64,000 nt of DNA from JASJAR01 sp039198225 (GTDB taxonomy: Bacteria > Pseudomonadota > Alphaproteobacteria > Rhodobacterales > Rhodobacteraceae): NCBI GenBank assembly GCA_039198225.1, contig JBCCTQ010000004.1, positions 62,001 to 126,000 on the forward strand. The letters are read 5' to 3'. A model generated the notes under the pieces. That model saw only the letters and a list, made by a program, of their open reading frames with translations. It was not told where the DNA came from and did no database searches. Position numbers and translations under genes: made by a program. Position 1 is the stretch's first letter. Each line of letters starts with the position of its first letter. This document shows positions 32,342 to 41,357 of this stretch, piece after piece.

Positions 32342-33235
32342 TCAGACCCACTTCGCCATGGGCGGCAGGCTCATCAACACCGCATTGGCATCATGGCCTG
32401 TCTCCAAGCCGAACTTTGTGCCACGGTCATAGACGAGGTTGTATTCGGCATAGAGCCCGCGGTGGACGAGTTGCGTGTCCTTCTCCGCCTCGCTCCACTC
32501 CATGCTTCGGCGGCGTTCGACCACCGGGAGGTAGGCTTCCAAAAACGCCCGGCCCGCATCCTGGGTGAAGGCAAAATCAGCCTCCCAGTCTCCGGTATTG
32601 AGATCGTCAAAAAAGATCCCGCCAACCCCCCGAGCGCGGCCGCGATGGGGGATGAAAAAGTACTCGTCGGCCCAGGCTTTGAACTTGGGATAAATTTCGG
32701 CCCCATGGGGGTCGCATCGGGCTTTTTGGGCCGCGTGAAAGGCCGCCGTGTCATCGTCATACTCGATGCAAGGGTTGAGGTCGGACCCGCCGCCAAACCA
32801 CCAGGCATGGGGCGTCCAGAACATCCGCGTGTTCATATGGACCGCCGGCACATGGGGGTTTTGCATATGGGCCACGAGGCTGATGCCTGACGCCCAAAAC
32901 CTCGGATCAGACTTCATCCCTTCGAGCCCTGGCCGCGCTGCCATCGCCATTTGCGCCCGTTCCCCAAGCGTGCCGTAAACGGTCGAGACGTTCACGCCCA
33001 CTTTTTCAAAGACCCGCCCGCCGCGCATCACGCTCATGAGCCCACCGCCCGCATCGCCCCCGTCATCGGAGGCCCGGCGGGTCTCTTTGACCTCGAACCG
33101 GCCTGGGGCGTGGTCTGCCATGGGCCCGCTGGTCTGGCTGTCTTCGAGGCCTTCGAACGCGCCGACGATTTGGTCTCTGAGGTCACGGAACCAGGCGCTG
33201 GCTTGGGCTTTTCTCTGGTCAAACGGGGCGTTCAC
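32342..33235 (-). CDS. hemF: Coproporphyrinogen III oxidase, aerobic
   Basis: A 297-residue oxygen-dependent enzyme that makes protoporphyrinogen IX. Family blocks are visible: HMQNPHVPAVHMNTRMF, WWFGGGSDLNPCIEYD, YPKFKAWADEYFFIPHR, GVGGIFFDDLNTGDWE and the C-terminal GLETGHDANAVLMSLPP. The length is normal for HemF. The start is GTG 33235 (read as Met) with AAGGAGA upstream. It is the third haem gene in this part of the window. Confidence 0.95.
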   Translation of the reverse strand: MNAPFDQRKAQASAWFRDLRDQIVGAFEGLEDSQTSGPMADHAPGRFEVKETRRASDDGGDAGGGLMSVMRGGRVFEKVGVNVSTVYGTLGERAQMAMAARPGLEGMKSDPRFWASGISLVAHMQNPHVPAVHMNTRMFWTPHAWWFGGGSDLNPCIEYDDDTAAFHAAQKARCDPHGAEIYPKFKAWADEYFFIPHRGRARGVGGIFFDDLNTGDWEADFAFTQDAGRAFLEAYLPVVERRRSMEWSEAEKDTQLVHRGLYAEYNLVYDRGTKFGLETGHDANAVLMSLPPMAKWV

Positions 33236-33390
33236 GGGCGGTCTCCTTGGTCCTTTGCCGGGTGCCGCTGCGCCCGACTCTCCGCCGGAAAGTCAAAGCT
33301 TGAACGCCAGAAGTGTCAATTGGACTAGACAGCGCGGGCTAGGGCAGTGAGGTGGCCCTGGGTGAGGCCCGGGTCGGTTGTGAAAAGGCC

Positions 33391-34206
33391 CTAGTGGACC
33401 GGTGCATCCACCGCATCGAGCAACGTGCGGCCGCCATCGACGGTCACCACCTCGCCGGTCATGAAGCCTGACCCGTCGGAGGCGAGGAATTGGGCCACCT
33501 CGGCCAACTCCTTTGGCGCCGCGATCCGGCCCAAAGGCGTATGATCGATGATCGCCCGTCGCTGGTCTTGGCCGTCTTGGAGTGCGTCTTCAAGGGAGGC
33601 CGACATAACCGACCCGAACGCAATCGCGTTCACCCGGATCCGGTGAGGCGCGAGGGTAACTGCCATCGAGCGCGTCATCTGGTCCAAAGCGGCGGAACTT
33701 ACCGAAAACGCCAAAAGCGACGGCGTCGTCCGATGGGCGGCAATTGAAGAGAGATTGATGATCGAGCCAGCGGGCTTTGTCTGCTCTTCCTCTTCGTCGT
33801 CGCCGGCCTGCTCGATCATCCGCTTCGAAAAGAGCTGGGTCATCCGGAGCGAGATCATCAGGTTTTGGTCCAAAAGCGCTTGGACGTTGTCCTCCTCGGG
33901 GCTCAACGGGTCCGAGACATCAACCTGGCGCGACGCGTTGACGAGTATATCGACCGCCTCGAACGCATCGATCGTTGCCGAAAGTAGATTGGCCCGGGTT
34001 AGCTTTTCCCGGAGATCACCGGCAAAATAGCGCGCCGTGCCCTTCTCATCCTCCACATCCCCCAACTCCGCCTCGAGCCGCTCTTCGTCCATATCAGCAA
34101 ACATCACGTTGGCCCCGCGGGCCACGAAATGCCGGGCGATGGCGAGGCCGACTCCGTTGGCCGCGCCGGTTACAACGGCGGTTTTTCCTGCGATGGCGAG
34201 TGTCAT
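33391..34206 (-). CDS. SDR-fold protein lacking the catalytic Tyr and Lys
   Basis: A 271-residue SDR-fold protein. The cofactor site is intact (VVTGAANGVGLAIAR, then FADMDEE suggesting NAD). The usual NNAG is VNASR. The active-site block that normally reads Y-x3-K reads F-S-V-S-S in SLLAFSVSSAALDQM, so the catalytic Tyr and Lys are replaced by Phe and Ser; the preceding Ser pair (LSSIAAH) remains. The C-terminus has FMTGEVVTVDGG. It may be a non-catalytic NAD-binding protein. It is 18 bases downstream of the RsmC-like gene, so probably co-transcribed with it. Confidence 0.85.
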   Translation of the reverse strand: MTLAIAGKTAVVTGAANGVGLAIARHFVARGANVMFADMDEERLEAELGDVEDEKGTARYFAGDLREKLTRANLLSATIDAFEAVDILVNASRQVDVSDPLSPEEDNVQALLDQNLMISLRMTQLFSKRMIEQAGDDEEEEQTKPAGSIINLSSIAAHRTTPSLLAFSVSSAALDQMTRSMAVTLAPHRIRVNAIAFGSVMSASLEDALQDGQDQRRAIIDHTPLGRIAAPKELAEVAQFLASDGSGFMTGEVVTVDGGRTLLDAVDAPVH

Positions 34207-34224
34207 GGGAAGGATCCGGCTGGG

Positions 34225-35202
34225 TTAAAGGGCGCGCGGGTGCTGGGCTTGGTACAGTTTGAAGGCCGGGTCATGTCCGACCGGTCGCACCTCGCGAAAC
34301 GTCTCTTCGAGGGTCTTTTCATAAGGAAGATGGCGGTTGGCGACAAGCCAGAGCGTGCCATGACGGTTAAGGAGCCGGGCCGCAGCGCGAATAAAGGCCT
34401 GGCCGAGTGCGGGATCAGCCGTCCGTCCCTGATGAAACGGCGGGTTCATAACGATCGTATCAAGCGGCTGACCAGGGCTCCAATCCAGGGCATCGGCCCA
34501 GTGGAATTGAGCCCGCGGATCCTGGACGTTCCGGCGCGCGCAATCGAGCGCCCAATGGTCGCTTTCCACAAGATGGAGCGTCTCGACCCCGTCACGGGCG
34601 AGCACGGCGCGAGCTAGGAAGCCCCAGCCCGCGCCAAGATCCGCCACGGTTGCCGGAAGATTTTGGGGCAGCGCCTGGGCCAAAAGCCGAGAACCGGGAT
34701 CCACCCCATCCGCAGAAAAGATACCCGGTCGGGTAAAGAAACCGCCTTCGATAGCCGTTTCGCCTGCCCCGACCCAATCTTCGAGCGCGGCACCCTGAAC
34801 CACAAAAACCTTGCCCTTGGCCTTGGACAGAGATGCGGAAACACCCCCGCGAGGGCGGAGCGCTTTGAGGATGCTATCGACCCCGTCGATTTTTTGACCG
34901 TCAATCACCACCGCCGGGGCGATATGCGCCGCTCGGGCGATCAAATGCATCGCCTCCTGCCGTGACCGCGGCAGGTGAACCACAGCCAGGCCAGCATGGT
35001 CTGGTAGTTCGACGGATGCGTGAAATCCGCGCGATGCCCAATGGCGATGGGCGGGTGCATGGCGCTGCACAACGATACATCTTTTTTTGGGGACCCAAGA
35101 CAAGTCCGCCCCAATTGCCGGGCCAATGACCGCAATGTCGTCATTTAGAGGGAGTGAAAAAAGGCCCTCGTCCAAGGCCCTTTGGAGACGCGTCTCAGCC
35201 AT
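34225..35202 (-). CDS. rsmC: RsmC/RlmG-like rRNA (guanine-N2)-methyltransferase
   Basis: A 325-residue SAM-dependent methyltransferase with an RsmC-like two-domain layout. The N-terminal half is the diverged fold, and the C-terminal half has the SAM site VADLGAGWGFLAR and the catalytic NPPFHQGR. RsmC methylates G1207 of 16S rRNA and RlmG G1835 of 23S rRNA; sequence alone does not separate them here. It starts at ATG 35202, 15 bases after clpS ends on the same strand. Confidence 0.85.
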   Translation of the reverse strand: MAETRLQRALDEGLFSLPLNDDIAVIGPAIGADLSWVPKKRCIVVQRHAPAHRHWASRGFHASVELPDHAGLAVVHLPRSRQEAMHLIARAAHIAPAVVIDGQKIDGVDSILKALRPRGGVSASLSKAKGKVFVVQGAALEDWVGAGETAIEGGFFTRPGIFSADGVDPGSRLLAQALPQNLPATVADLGAGWGFLARAVLARDGVETLHLVESDHWALDCARRNVQDPRAQFHWADALDWSPGQPLDTIVMNPPFHQGRTADPALGQAFIRAAARLLNRHGTLWLVANRHLPYEKTLEETFREVRPVGHDPAFKLYQAQHPRAL

Positions 35203-35217
35203 GGGCGGCCGGACCCG

Positions 35218-35538
35218 TTACTCCTTTTCCATCGTGCACTGAAGGGGGTGCTGGTGGCGCCGCGCAAAGTCCATCACTTGGCTCACCTTGGTCTCGGCAA
35301 TCTCGAACGCAAAGACGCCAACCACCGCGAGGCCCTTTTTGTGGACGGTCAGCATCAGCTCGTAGGCCTGGGCGTGGCTCATCCCAAAAAAGCGCTCGAG
35401 CACATGCACCACAAACTCCATCGGCGTGTAGTCGTCGTTTAAAAGCATAACCTTATAGAGCGGCGGTCGCTGGGTTTTGGCCTTGGTCTCGGTCAGGACA
35501 CTCGTATCGCCAGATCCTGGTTTGTCCGGGTCAGCCAT
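35218..35538 (-). CDS. clpS: ATP-dependent Clp protease adaptor ClpS
   Basis: A 106-residue adaptor that hands N-degron substrates to ClpAP. The core shows YKVMLLNDDYTPMEFVVHVL with the N-degron pocket residues, and FFGMSHAQAYELMLTVHKKG. The flexible N-terminus with ETKAKTQRPP is as in alphaproteobacterial ClpS. I chose ATG 35538 (MADPDKPGSG); longer frames read through non-coding sequence. clpA is not adjacent. The rsmC-like gene follows after 15 bases. Confidence 0.93.
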   Translation of the reverse strand: MADPDKPGSGDTSVLTETKAKTQRPPLYKVMLLNDDYTPMEFVVHVLERFFGMSHAQAYELMLTVHKKGLAVVGVFAFEIAETKVSQVMDFARRHQHPLQCTMEKE

Positions 35539-35947
35539 GAGATGGAATTCGGTTGTTCCCACAATGCACACTCTAATCGGGGTCAAGACGATGGGCGGCA
35601 ATATAGTCACTGCGTCGCGTCTGAAAAGAGACAAGGCAGGGTAGAAGTCGGATAATCCAGACCCCGTTGACGCGCCGTTGACGCTAATGGCGGCTTCGGG
35701 TGAGGGCACAATCGGTCGAGGACCGGGCCGCGCCTGCGCTGTCGCTGGCCAAGGCCTCCCCAGAATTCCCCGGAAATCCACATATTGGGGTCTTAATGAG
35801 AACAAACACCCGCCATAGCCATTAATTGCGGGTTAACCGCCCCAAAAAACAAGAGTGTTTTCGGAGATGCTTAACCGTGTTATGGCATGTCAAACAAAAC
35901 GCACCGGCGCCAATGTCGGGCGGTGAGGCAGAAAAGGTTTCAATGCG
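35539..35947. other. Divergent intergenic region between clpS and the carboxypeptidase gene
   Basis: About 410 bases without a gene. It contains the CtrA-type box at 35822-35837, a GGTTAACC palindrome overlapping it (35831-35838), and an AT-rich patch near 35841-35860. No RNA gene was recognised. Promoters of both flanking genes must lie here. Confidence 0.6.
35822..35838. promoter_or_regulatory. Perfect CtrA-type box
   Basis: TTAA (35822-35825), seven bases, TTAACC (35833-35838): an exact match to the alphaproteobacterial CtrA consensus TTAA-N7-TTAAC. It lies about 113-129 bases before the carboxypeptidase start and about 285 bases before clpS, so the carboxypeptidase gene is the likelier target. 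Use by CtrA is inferred. Confidence 0.55.
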
Positions 35948-37405
35948 GTGATGGCTCGGCGGCAGGCCGTCCTCTTTGGGCGTGCGCTATTATTTATCAT
36001 AATATCATGGATCTATTCGGCAAATCTGGCCGTGTCTGCACCTTACGCAGCGATGGTCATGGATGCGCGAACCGGAGAAGTTCTCCATTCTCGAAACGCT
36101 GACACGCGCCTTCATCCCGCATCGTTGACCAAAATGATGACGCTCTACGTTGCCTTTGAAGCGGTAGAACGGGGCGAGATTTCGCTCGATGATCGGGTGA
36201 CGATCTCCCGGAAAGCTGCCGCTGAACCGCCCTCGAAACTCGGGCTGAAGTCGGGCCAAAAGATCAAGCTCCGGTTCCTTATTCGCGCCGCAGCCATCAA
36301 ATCGGCCAACGATGCCGCAACCGCGATCGGCGAGGCGATCTCGGGCTCGGAAGCCGCCTTCGCGCGGCGGATGAACCGCACGGCCAAAGCCATGGGGATG
36401 ACCCGGACGACCTTCAAGAACGCCCACGGCCTCACCGAAGCGGGCCACCTCTCCACCGCGCGGGACATGACGATCCTCGGACGGCACGTGTTTTACGACT
36501 ATCCCGACTACTACAACCTCTTCTCTCGGATACAGACGAGTGCGGGGAAAAAGACCGTCACCAACACCAATCGCCGGTTGTTGAACGCCTATCGCGGTTC
36601 GGACGGTATCAAAACTGGATACACACGGGCCGCTGGTTATAACCTTGTGGCCTCGGCCGAGCGGGGACGGGAGCGGATCATCGCAACGGTCTTCGGCGGG
36701 CGCTCCACGGCGACGCGGAATGCCCGGGTCGCCGAACTCCTCGATATGGGCTTTAAACGGGCACCGACCCAGGTCGCAGTCCGAAAGCCAAAACGCCCGG
36801 CCTATCTCGGCAATGCCGCATCGCCGGTGATGGTTGCCCGGGCTGGGCCCATGGGCCGAAGCCCCTTGCCGAAAGCGCGGCCAGCTGCCGAAGAGGCGCC
36901 CACGGCGGTTGCCATGGCTTCGACCCTTCAAAGCGGGATCGAAAACGCCCTCGCGGAAGTCGTGGCCGAAGATGTGGCCGAGGCCAGCATTCCCGCCGAA
37001 GACAGCGAAGCCCCGGGGCCCACACCGCTCCTGGCGCCTTCGGCCGATGTGGCCGTGGCGCGGGCAAGTCTCGCGGCCATCCAGCCCCTGCCCCGACCGG
37101 TGGACATGGCCGAGACCACGCCTGAACCGACCGAACCGACGGTGGTCACCCGCCTATCGACATCCGGTGGGCGCCATTGGGGGATCACAATCGGGAGTTA
37201 TCCCAACCGCCACGACGCCGAGCGCATGCTCCTGACCACGGCCCTCACCGAACTCGCAACCCTCGACGAAGCACTTCGCAAAGTCGTGCCGCGCGGCGGC
37301 GAGTATGACGCCAATTTCGTCGGCATGACCGAAGATCAAGCCTCCATGGCTTGCCGCCGCCTCGCCGCACGCGACGTCGATTGTTCCACCTTCGGACCGG
37401 GCTAG
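35948..37405 (+). CDS. D-alanyl-D-alanine carboxypeptidase with C-terminal SPOR domain
   Basis: A roughly 484-residue PBP5/6-type enzyme (DacA/DacC group). A signal segment (LLFIIISWIYSANLAVSA) precedes the mature PYAAMVMDARTGEVLH. The three active-site motifs are SLTK (about residues 58-61), SAN in AIKSANDAATA, and KTG in GIKTGYTRAAGYN. A Pro/Ala-rich linker follows, and the last 75 residues resemble SPOR (WGITIGSYPNRHDAERML ... CRRLAARDVDCSTF), which binds denuded septal peptidoglycan. GTG 35948 or ATG 35951 starts it. The role is trimming peptide stems during division or growth. Confidence 0.92.
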   Translation: MMARRQAVLFGRALLFIIISWIYSANLAVSAPYAAMVMDARTGEVLHSRNADTRLHPASLTKMMTLYVAFEAVERGEISLDDRVTISRKAAAEPPSKLGLKSGQKIKLRFLIRAAAIKSANDAATAIGEAISGSEAAFARRMNRTAKAMGMTRTTFKNAHGLTEAGHLSTARDMTILGRHVFYDYPDYYNLFSRIQTSAGKKTVTNTNRRLLNAYRGSDGIKTGYTRAAGYNLVASAERGRERIIATVFGGRSTATRNARVAELLDMGFKRAPTQVAVRKPKRPAYLGNAASPVMVARAGPMGRSPLPKARPAAEEAPTAVAMASTLQSGIENALAEVVAEDVAEASIPAEDSEAPGPTPLLAPSADVAVARASLAAIQPLPRPVDMAETTPEPTEPTVVTRLSTSGGRHWGITIGSYPNRHDAERMLLTTALTELATLDEALRKVVPRGGEYDANFVGMTEDQASMACRRLAARDVDCSTFGPG

Positions 37406-37475
37406 GCTAAAACAGGCGTCGTCACGGGCTAAGTCCGGGACAGGGACACGCCTCAAGCCTTTTGCATAGTGTCCC

Positions 37476-39077
37476 TCACGCCACCGCGTGGGGTTCGGTC
37501 GTGAAAGCGGCAGCCATCAATTCTTGGGTATAGGCCGTTTTAGGCGCGTCAAAGATCTCGGCCGCCGGCCCAGCTTCGACCACGTCACCCGATTTCATCA
37601 CGATCACATGGTGGCTGAGCGCGCGCACCACTTTGAGGTCATGGCTGATAAAGAGATAGGCCAGCCCGTATTTCTGCTGAAGATCCCGCAAGAGGGCCAC
37701 GATTTGGACCTGAACGGTCATATCAAGCGCCGAGGTCGGCTCGTCGAGGACGACGAGTTTCGGGCGGAGGATCATCGCCCGGGCGATCGCGATCCGCTGG
37801 CGCTGGCCGCCGGAGAACTCATGGGGATAGCGGTGCATCATCGCCGGATCGAGCCCGACCTCGGCCATGATCTCGGCGACGAGGTCCTGGGTATTACCGC
37901 CATCGGGTTTGTGGATCGTGAGGCCTTCAGAGATGATTTCTTCCACGGTCATCCTGGGGCTGAGGGAACCGTAGGGATCTTGAAAGACGATCTGCATGTC
38001 TCCCCGGATCGGGCGGAGCTGGCGGCTTTTCCAGCCCTGGATGTTCTCACCGAGAAATGTCACTGGACCCTCGCTCGAGATGAGCCGCATGATTGCAAGG
38101 GCCAGCGTGGTTTTGCCCGACCCCGATTCCCCCACAATCCCCACCGTCTCGCCCGCCCGCACCGTGAGGCTCGCGGCATTCACCGCTTTGATATGGCCCA
38201 CCGTACGGCGCAAAAGCCCCCGCTGGATCGGGAACCAAATCTTGAGCCGATCCGTTTCGGCAATGATCGGAGCATCATTGGCCACCGGTCCCGGCGCGCC
38301 GGTAGCTTCAGCCGACAGGAGCATTTGGGTGTAAGGATGCTCGGGCGCCGAAAAGATCTCGGCCACAGGGCCCCGCTCGACAATTTCGCCGTCCTTCATC
38401 ACGCAGACGTTGTCGGCGAAGCGGCGAACGATCCCGAGGTCATGGGTAATAAAGAGCATCGACATGCCCCGGTCCCGCTTGAGCTCGGCTAATAGTTCGA
38501 GGATCTGGGCCTGGATCGTCACGTCGAGCGCCGTGGTGGGCTCGTCGGCGATTAACAATTCGGGGTTATTGGCGAGCGCCATTGCGATCATCACCCGTTG
38601 ACGTTGGCCGCCGGACAGCTGATGCGGGTAAGACTTGAGCCTCGCCTCAGGGTCAGGGATCCCCACCTCCTCGAGCAGCTCGATGATCCGCGCGCGGGCC
38701 CTTTCACCCGTCATCCCCTGGTGGATCAAGAGGCTCTCGCCAATCTGCTTATCGAGGGTGTGAAGCGGGTTGAGCGAGGTCATGGGCTCCTGGAAAATGA
38801 AGCTGATATCGTTCCCGCGGACCTTCCTCAGTGCGTCTTCGGAAGCGCCGACCATCTCCTCGCCCTTATAGGTCACCGACCCGGTAATCTGGGCGCTGTC
38901 GGGCAAGAGCGCGACAGTCGAGAGCGCGGAAACGGATTTGCCCGAACCGGATTCACCCACAAGCGCGAGCGTCTGACCTTCCTCCACTTCAAACGACACG
39001 CCCTTGACCGCATGGGTCTCCACCGCGTCCTGGCGGAAGCGGACGTTGAGGTCGTTGACGGAGAGAACGGTCGTCAT
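37476..39077 (-). CDS. yejF: ABC transporter, fused double ATPase (YejF-like)
   Basis: A 533-residue protein with two complete ATPase domains. The first has GESGSGKSVSALS, SGGQRQRVMIAMALA and LIADEPTTALD. The second has GESGSGKTTLALA, SGGQRQRIAIARAMI and VVLDEPTSALD. Each is followed by an oligopeptide-type C-terminal extension (SAPEHPYTQMLLSA, DAPKTAYTQELMAA). It overlaps the YejE-like gene by four bases and is the last gene of the yejABEF operon, which imports peptides such as microcin C in enterobacteria. Confidence 0.93.
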   Translation of the reverse strand: MTTVLSVNDLNVRFRQDAVETHAVKGVSFEVEEGQTLALVGESGSGKSVSALSTVALLPDSAQITGSVTYKGEEMVGASEDALRKVRGNDISFIFQEPMTSLNPLHTLDKQIGESLLIHQGMTGERARARIIELLEEVGIPDPEARLKSYPHQLSGGQRQRVMIAMALANNPELLIADEPTTALDVTIQAQILELLAELKRDRGMSMLFITHDLGIVRRFADNVCVMKDGEIVERGPVAEIFSAPEHPYTQMLLSAEATGAPGPVANDAPIIAETDRLKIWFPIQRGLLRRTVGHIKAVNAASLTVRAGETVGIVGESGSGKTTLALAIMRLISSEGPVTFLGENIQGWKSRQLRPIRGDMQIVFQDPYGSLSPRMTVEEIISEGLTIHKPDGGNTQDLVAEIMAEVGLDPAMMHRYPHEFSGGQRQRIAIARAMILRPKLVVLDEPTSALDMTVQVQIVALLRDLQQKYGLAYLFISHDLKVVRALSHHVIVMKSGDVVEAGPAAEIFDAPKTAYTQELMAAAFTTEPHAVA

Positions 39078-40258
39078 GAGAAGGTCTTTCTCGGATCGAA
39101 CGCGTCCCGCACCCCTTCAAAGATGAACACAAGGAGGGACAGCATGATCGCGAAGGTGAAAAACGCCGTGAAGGCCAGCCAAGGCGCCTGGAGGTTCTGT
39201 TTGGCCTGAAGCGTCAACTCGCCCAAAGAGGGGGCCGAGGATGGAAGACCAAAGCCCAGGAAATCAAGCGAGGCCAAGGTGCCGATTGTGCCTGTGATGA
39301 TAAACGGCATCATCGTCAGGGTCGCGACCATGGCGTTCGGCAGCATGTGGCGGAACATGATCGTCCAGTTCGATACGCCCAAAGCCCGGGCTGCGCGCAC
39401 ATATTCGAAGTTCCGTGCCCTCAAGAATTCTGCGCGCACAACGCCCACAAGCGCAGGCCACCCGAAAAGGACCGACAAAAAGACGAGCATCCAAAAACTT
39501 CGCCCGAAGATCGCGAACATGATGATGATGACGAAGAGCGATGGGGTCGACGCCCAAATTTCTAAAATCCGCTGGAAAACAAGGTCGATCCAACCGCCGA
39601 AATAGCCTTGCACCGCGCCGGCGATGATCCCGATGAATGACGCAGCGCCCGTGACAATCAGGGTAAAGATGATCGACAATCGGAACCCGTAAATCACCCG
39701 CGCCAGCACATCCCGGGCCGTGTCGTCGGTGCCGAGCAGGTGGTCGGCATCGGGGGGCGAAGGTGCGGGCCGGCCAAGATCGGCAATCGTGTCAAAGCTA
39801 TAGCGGACCGGGGGCCAGAGCATCCAACCCTGCTCCACGTCTTCGCCGTCTACCACGCCCGTCTCGGCCTGTTCGATCACGCCTTCGGGGTCGTCAAAAC
39901 AGATGTCGAGCCCGCCTGACTTGATGAGGCATTGGACCTCGATGTCGGAATATTTCGCCTCGGTGCGAAAATCTCCCCCGAAGGCGGTCTCAGGATAAAA
40001 GGTAAAGATCGGCGTGTGGAGCTCGCCCCGATAATTCACCAAGATCGGTTTGTCGTTGGCTATGAATTCGGCAAAGAGCGAAAGCCCAAAGAGCACTGCA
40101 AAAACGATCAGCGACCAATAGGCCCGGCGGTTCCGGCGAAAATTCCGCCAGCGGCGCTGGTTCAAGGGAGAGAGCGTGAATAAACCTTTTCGCGCCTCGG
40201 CGGGGGCGGTCGGTTCGACCGGTTGTGGCGTTTCCGGAAGGGGTTCTGCGACAGCCAT
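39074..40258 (-). CDS. yejE: ABC transporter permease (YejE-like)
   Basis: A 394-residue permease. A long N-terminal segment with Pro-rich start (MAVAEPLPETPQPVEPTAPA), RRWRNFRRNRRAYWSLIVFA and a periplasmic insert (GELHTPIFTFYPETAFGGDF) is typical of YejE. The transmembrane core includes LIVTGAASFIGIIAGAVQGY and the EAA-like loop in RAARALGVSNWTIMFRHMLP. I chose ATG 40258, one base after the YejB stop; the longer frame overlaps yejB. Confidence 0.92.
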   Translation of the reverse strand: MAVAEPLPETPQPVEPTAPAEARKGLFTLSPLNQRRWRNFRRNRRAYWSLIVFAVLFGLSLFAEFIANDKPILVNYRGELHTPIFTFYPETAFGGDFRTEAKYSDIEVQCLIKSGGLDICFDDPEGVIEQAETGVVDGEDVEQGWMLWPPVRYSFDTIADLGRPAPSPPDADHLLGTDDTARDVLARVIYGFRLSIIFTLIVTGAASFIGIIAGAVQGYFGGWIDLVFQRILEIWASTPSLFVIIIMFAIFGRSFWMLVFLSVLFGWPALVGVVRAEFLRARNFEYVRAARALGVSNWTIMFRHMLPNAMVATLTMMPFIITGTIGTLASLDFLGFGLPSSAPSLGELTLQAKQNLQAPWLAFTAFFTFAIMLSLLVFIFEGVRDAFDPRKTFS

Positions 40259-40259
40259 T

Positions 40260-41348
40260 TTAGGCCTCCCGCCTTTCGAAATCGATCCTCGGATCGACAA
40301 AGACATACATGAGATCGGAGAGGATCCCGACGATGAGCCCGATCAGACCGAAGGCAAAGAGTGTGCCGAATATCACCGGATAGTCCCGTTGGAGGGTCGC
40401 TTCGAACCCCATGCGCCCGAGACCGTCGAGGGAGAAGATCGTCTCGATAATCACCGACGAGCCGAAGAAGATGCCGAGGAACGCGCCCGGGAAACCCGCG
40501 ATCACAATTAGCATCGCGTTCCGGAACACATGGCCGTAAAGGACGCGATTGGCTTTGAGGCCCTTCGCTTTCGCGGTGACCACGTATTGCTTTTTGATCT
40601 CGTCGAGGAAGCTGTTTTTCGTCAGCAGCGTCGAGAAAGTGAACGCCGAGATCATCGATGCAGTAAGCGGCAATGCGAGGTGCCAGAAGTAGTCGATCAC
40701 CTTCCCGATCAGCGAGAGATCTTCCCAATTATCCGATGTGAGCCCCCGGAGCGGGAACCATTGGAGGTAACTCCCGCCCGCGAAGAGAACGAGAAGGAGG
40801 ATCGCAAAGAGAAAGCCAGGGATGGCGTAAGCCGCCACTAGAACGCCGGACGTCCACGTGTCGAAACTCGACCCGTCGCGCACCGCCTTTCGGATGCCAA
40901 GGGGAATGGAGACAATGTAGGCCAGAAGCGTCGACCATAGCCCGAGCGAGATCGACACGGGCATCTTTTCCAGGACAAGGTCGACCACCGAAATCGATCG
41001 GAAGTAACTCTCGCCGAAATCGAAGCGGATATAGTCCCACATCATCAGGAAGAACCGCTCTAAGGGCGGCTTATCAAAGCCAAATTCCCGCTCAAGCTCT
41101 TCGATGAACTCTTTGGGCAGTCCCCGTCCGCCGATATAACCGGAATCGTTGCCTTCAATGGCTTCCGTGTCCACATCGCCGCCGCCGCCCGAGATCGTCT
41201 CGAAGACGTCGCCCGACCCGTCGAGGCGCGCCAGGATCTGTTCGATCGGGCCTCCCGGCACGAACTGGGTCAAAGTGAAGTTGATGACCATAATCCCGAA
41301 CAAGGTCGGGATGATCAGGAGCAGCCGGCGGAGGATGTAGGCGGCCAT
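40260..41348 (-). CDS. yejB: ABC transporter permease (YejB-like)
   Basis: A 362-residue permease with an N-terminal helix (YILRRLLLIIPTLFGIMVIN), the family phrase FTLTQFVPGGPIEQILARL, a periplasmic insert (GGGGDVDTEAIEGNDS and GYIGGRGLPKEFIEEL) that is diagnostic of YejB, and the EAA loop YVVTAKAKGLKANRVLYGHV. It lies between yejA (nine bases upstream) and yejE. Confidence 0.93.
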   Translation of the reverse strand: MAAYILRRLLLIIPTLFGIMVINFTLTQFVPGGPIEQILARLDGSGDVFETISGGGGDVDTEAIEGNDSGYIGGRGLPKEFIEELEREFGFDKPPLERFFLMMWDYIRFDFGESYFRSISVVDLVLEKMPVSISLGLWSTLLAYIVSIPLGIRKAVRDGSSFDTWTSGVLVAAYAIPGFLFAILLLVLFAGGSYLQWFPLRGLTSDNWEDLSLIGKVIDYFWHLALPLTASMISAFTFSTLLTKNSFLDEIKKQYVVTAKAKGLKANRVLYGHVFRNAMLIVIAGFPGAFLGIFFGSSVIIETIFSLDGLGRMGFEATLQRDYPVIFGTLFAFGLIGLIVGILSDLMYVFVDPRIDFERREA

Positions 41349-41357
41349 GGGGCTCCT

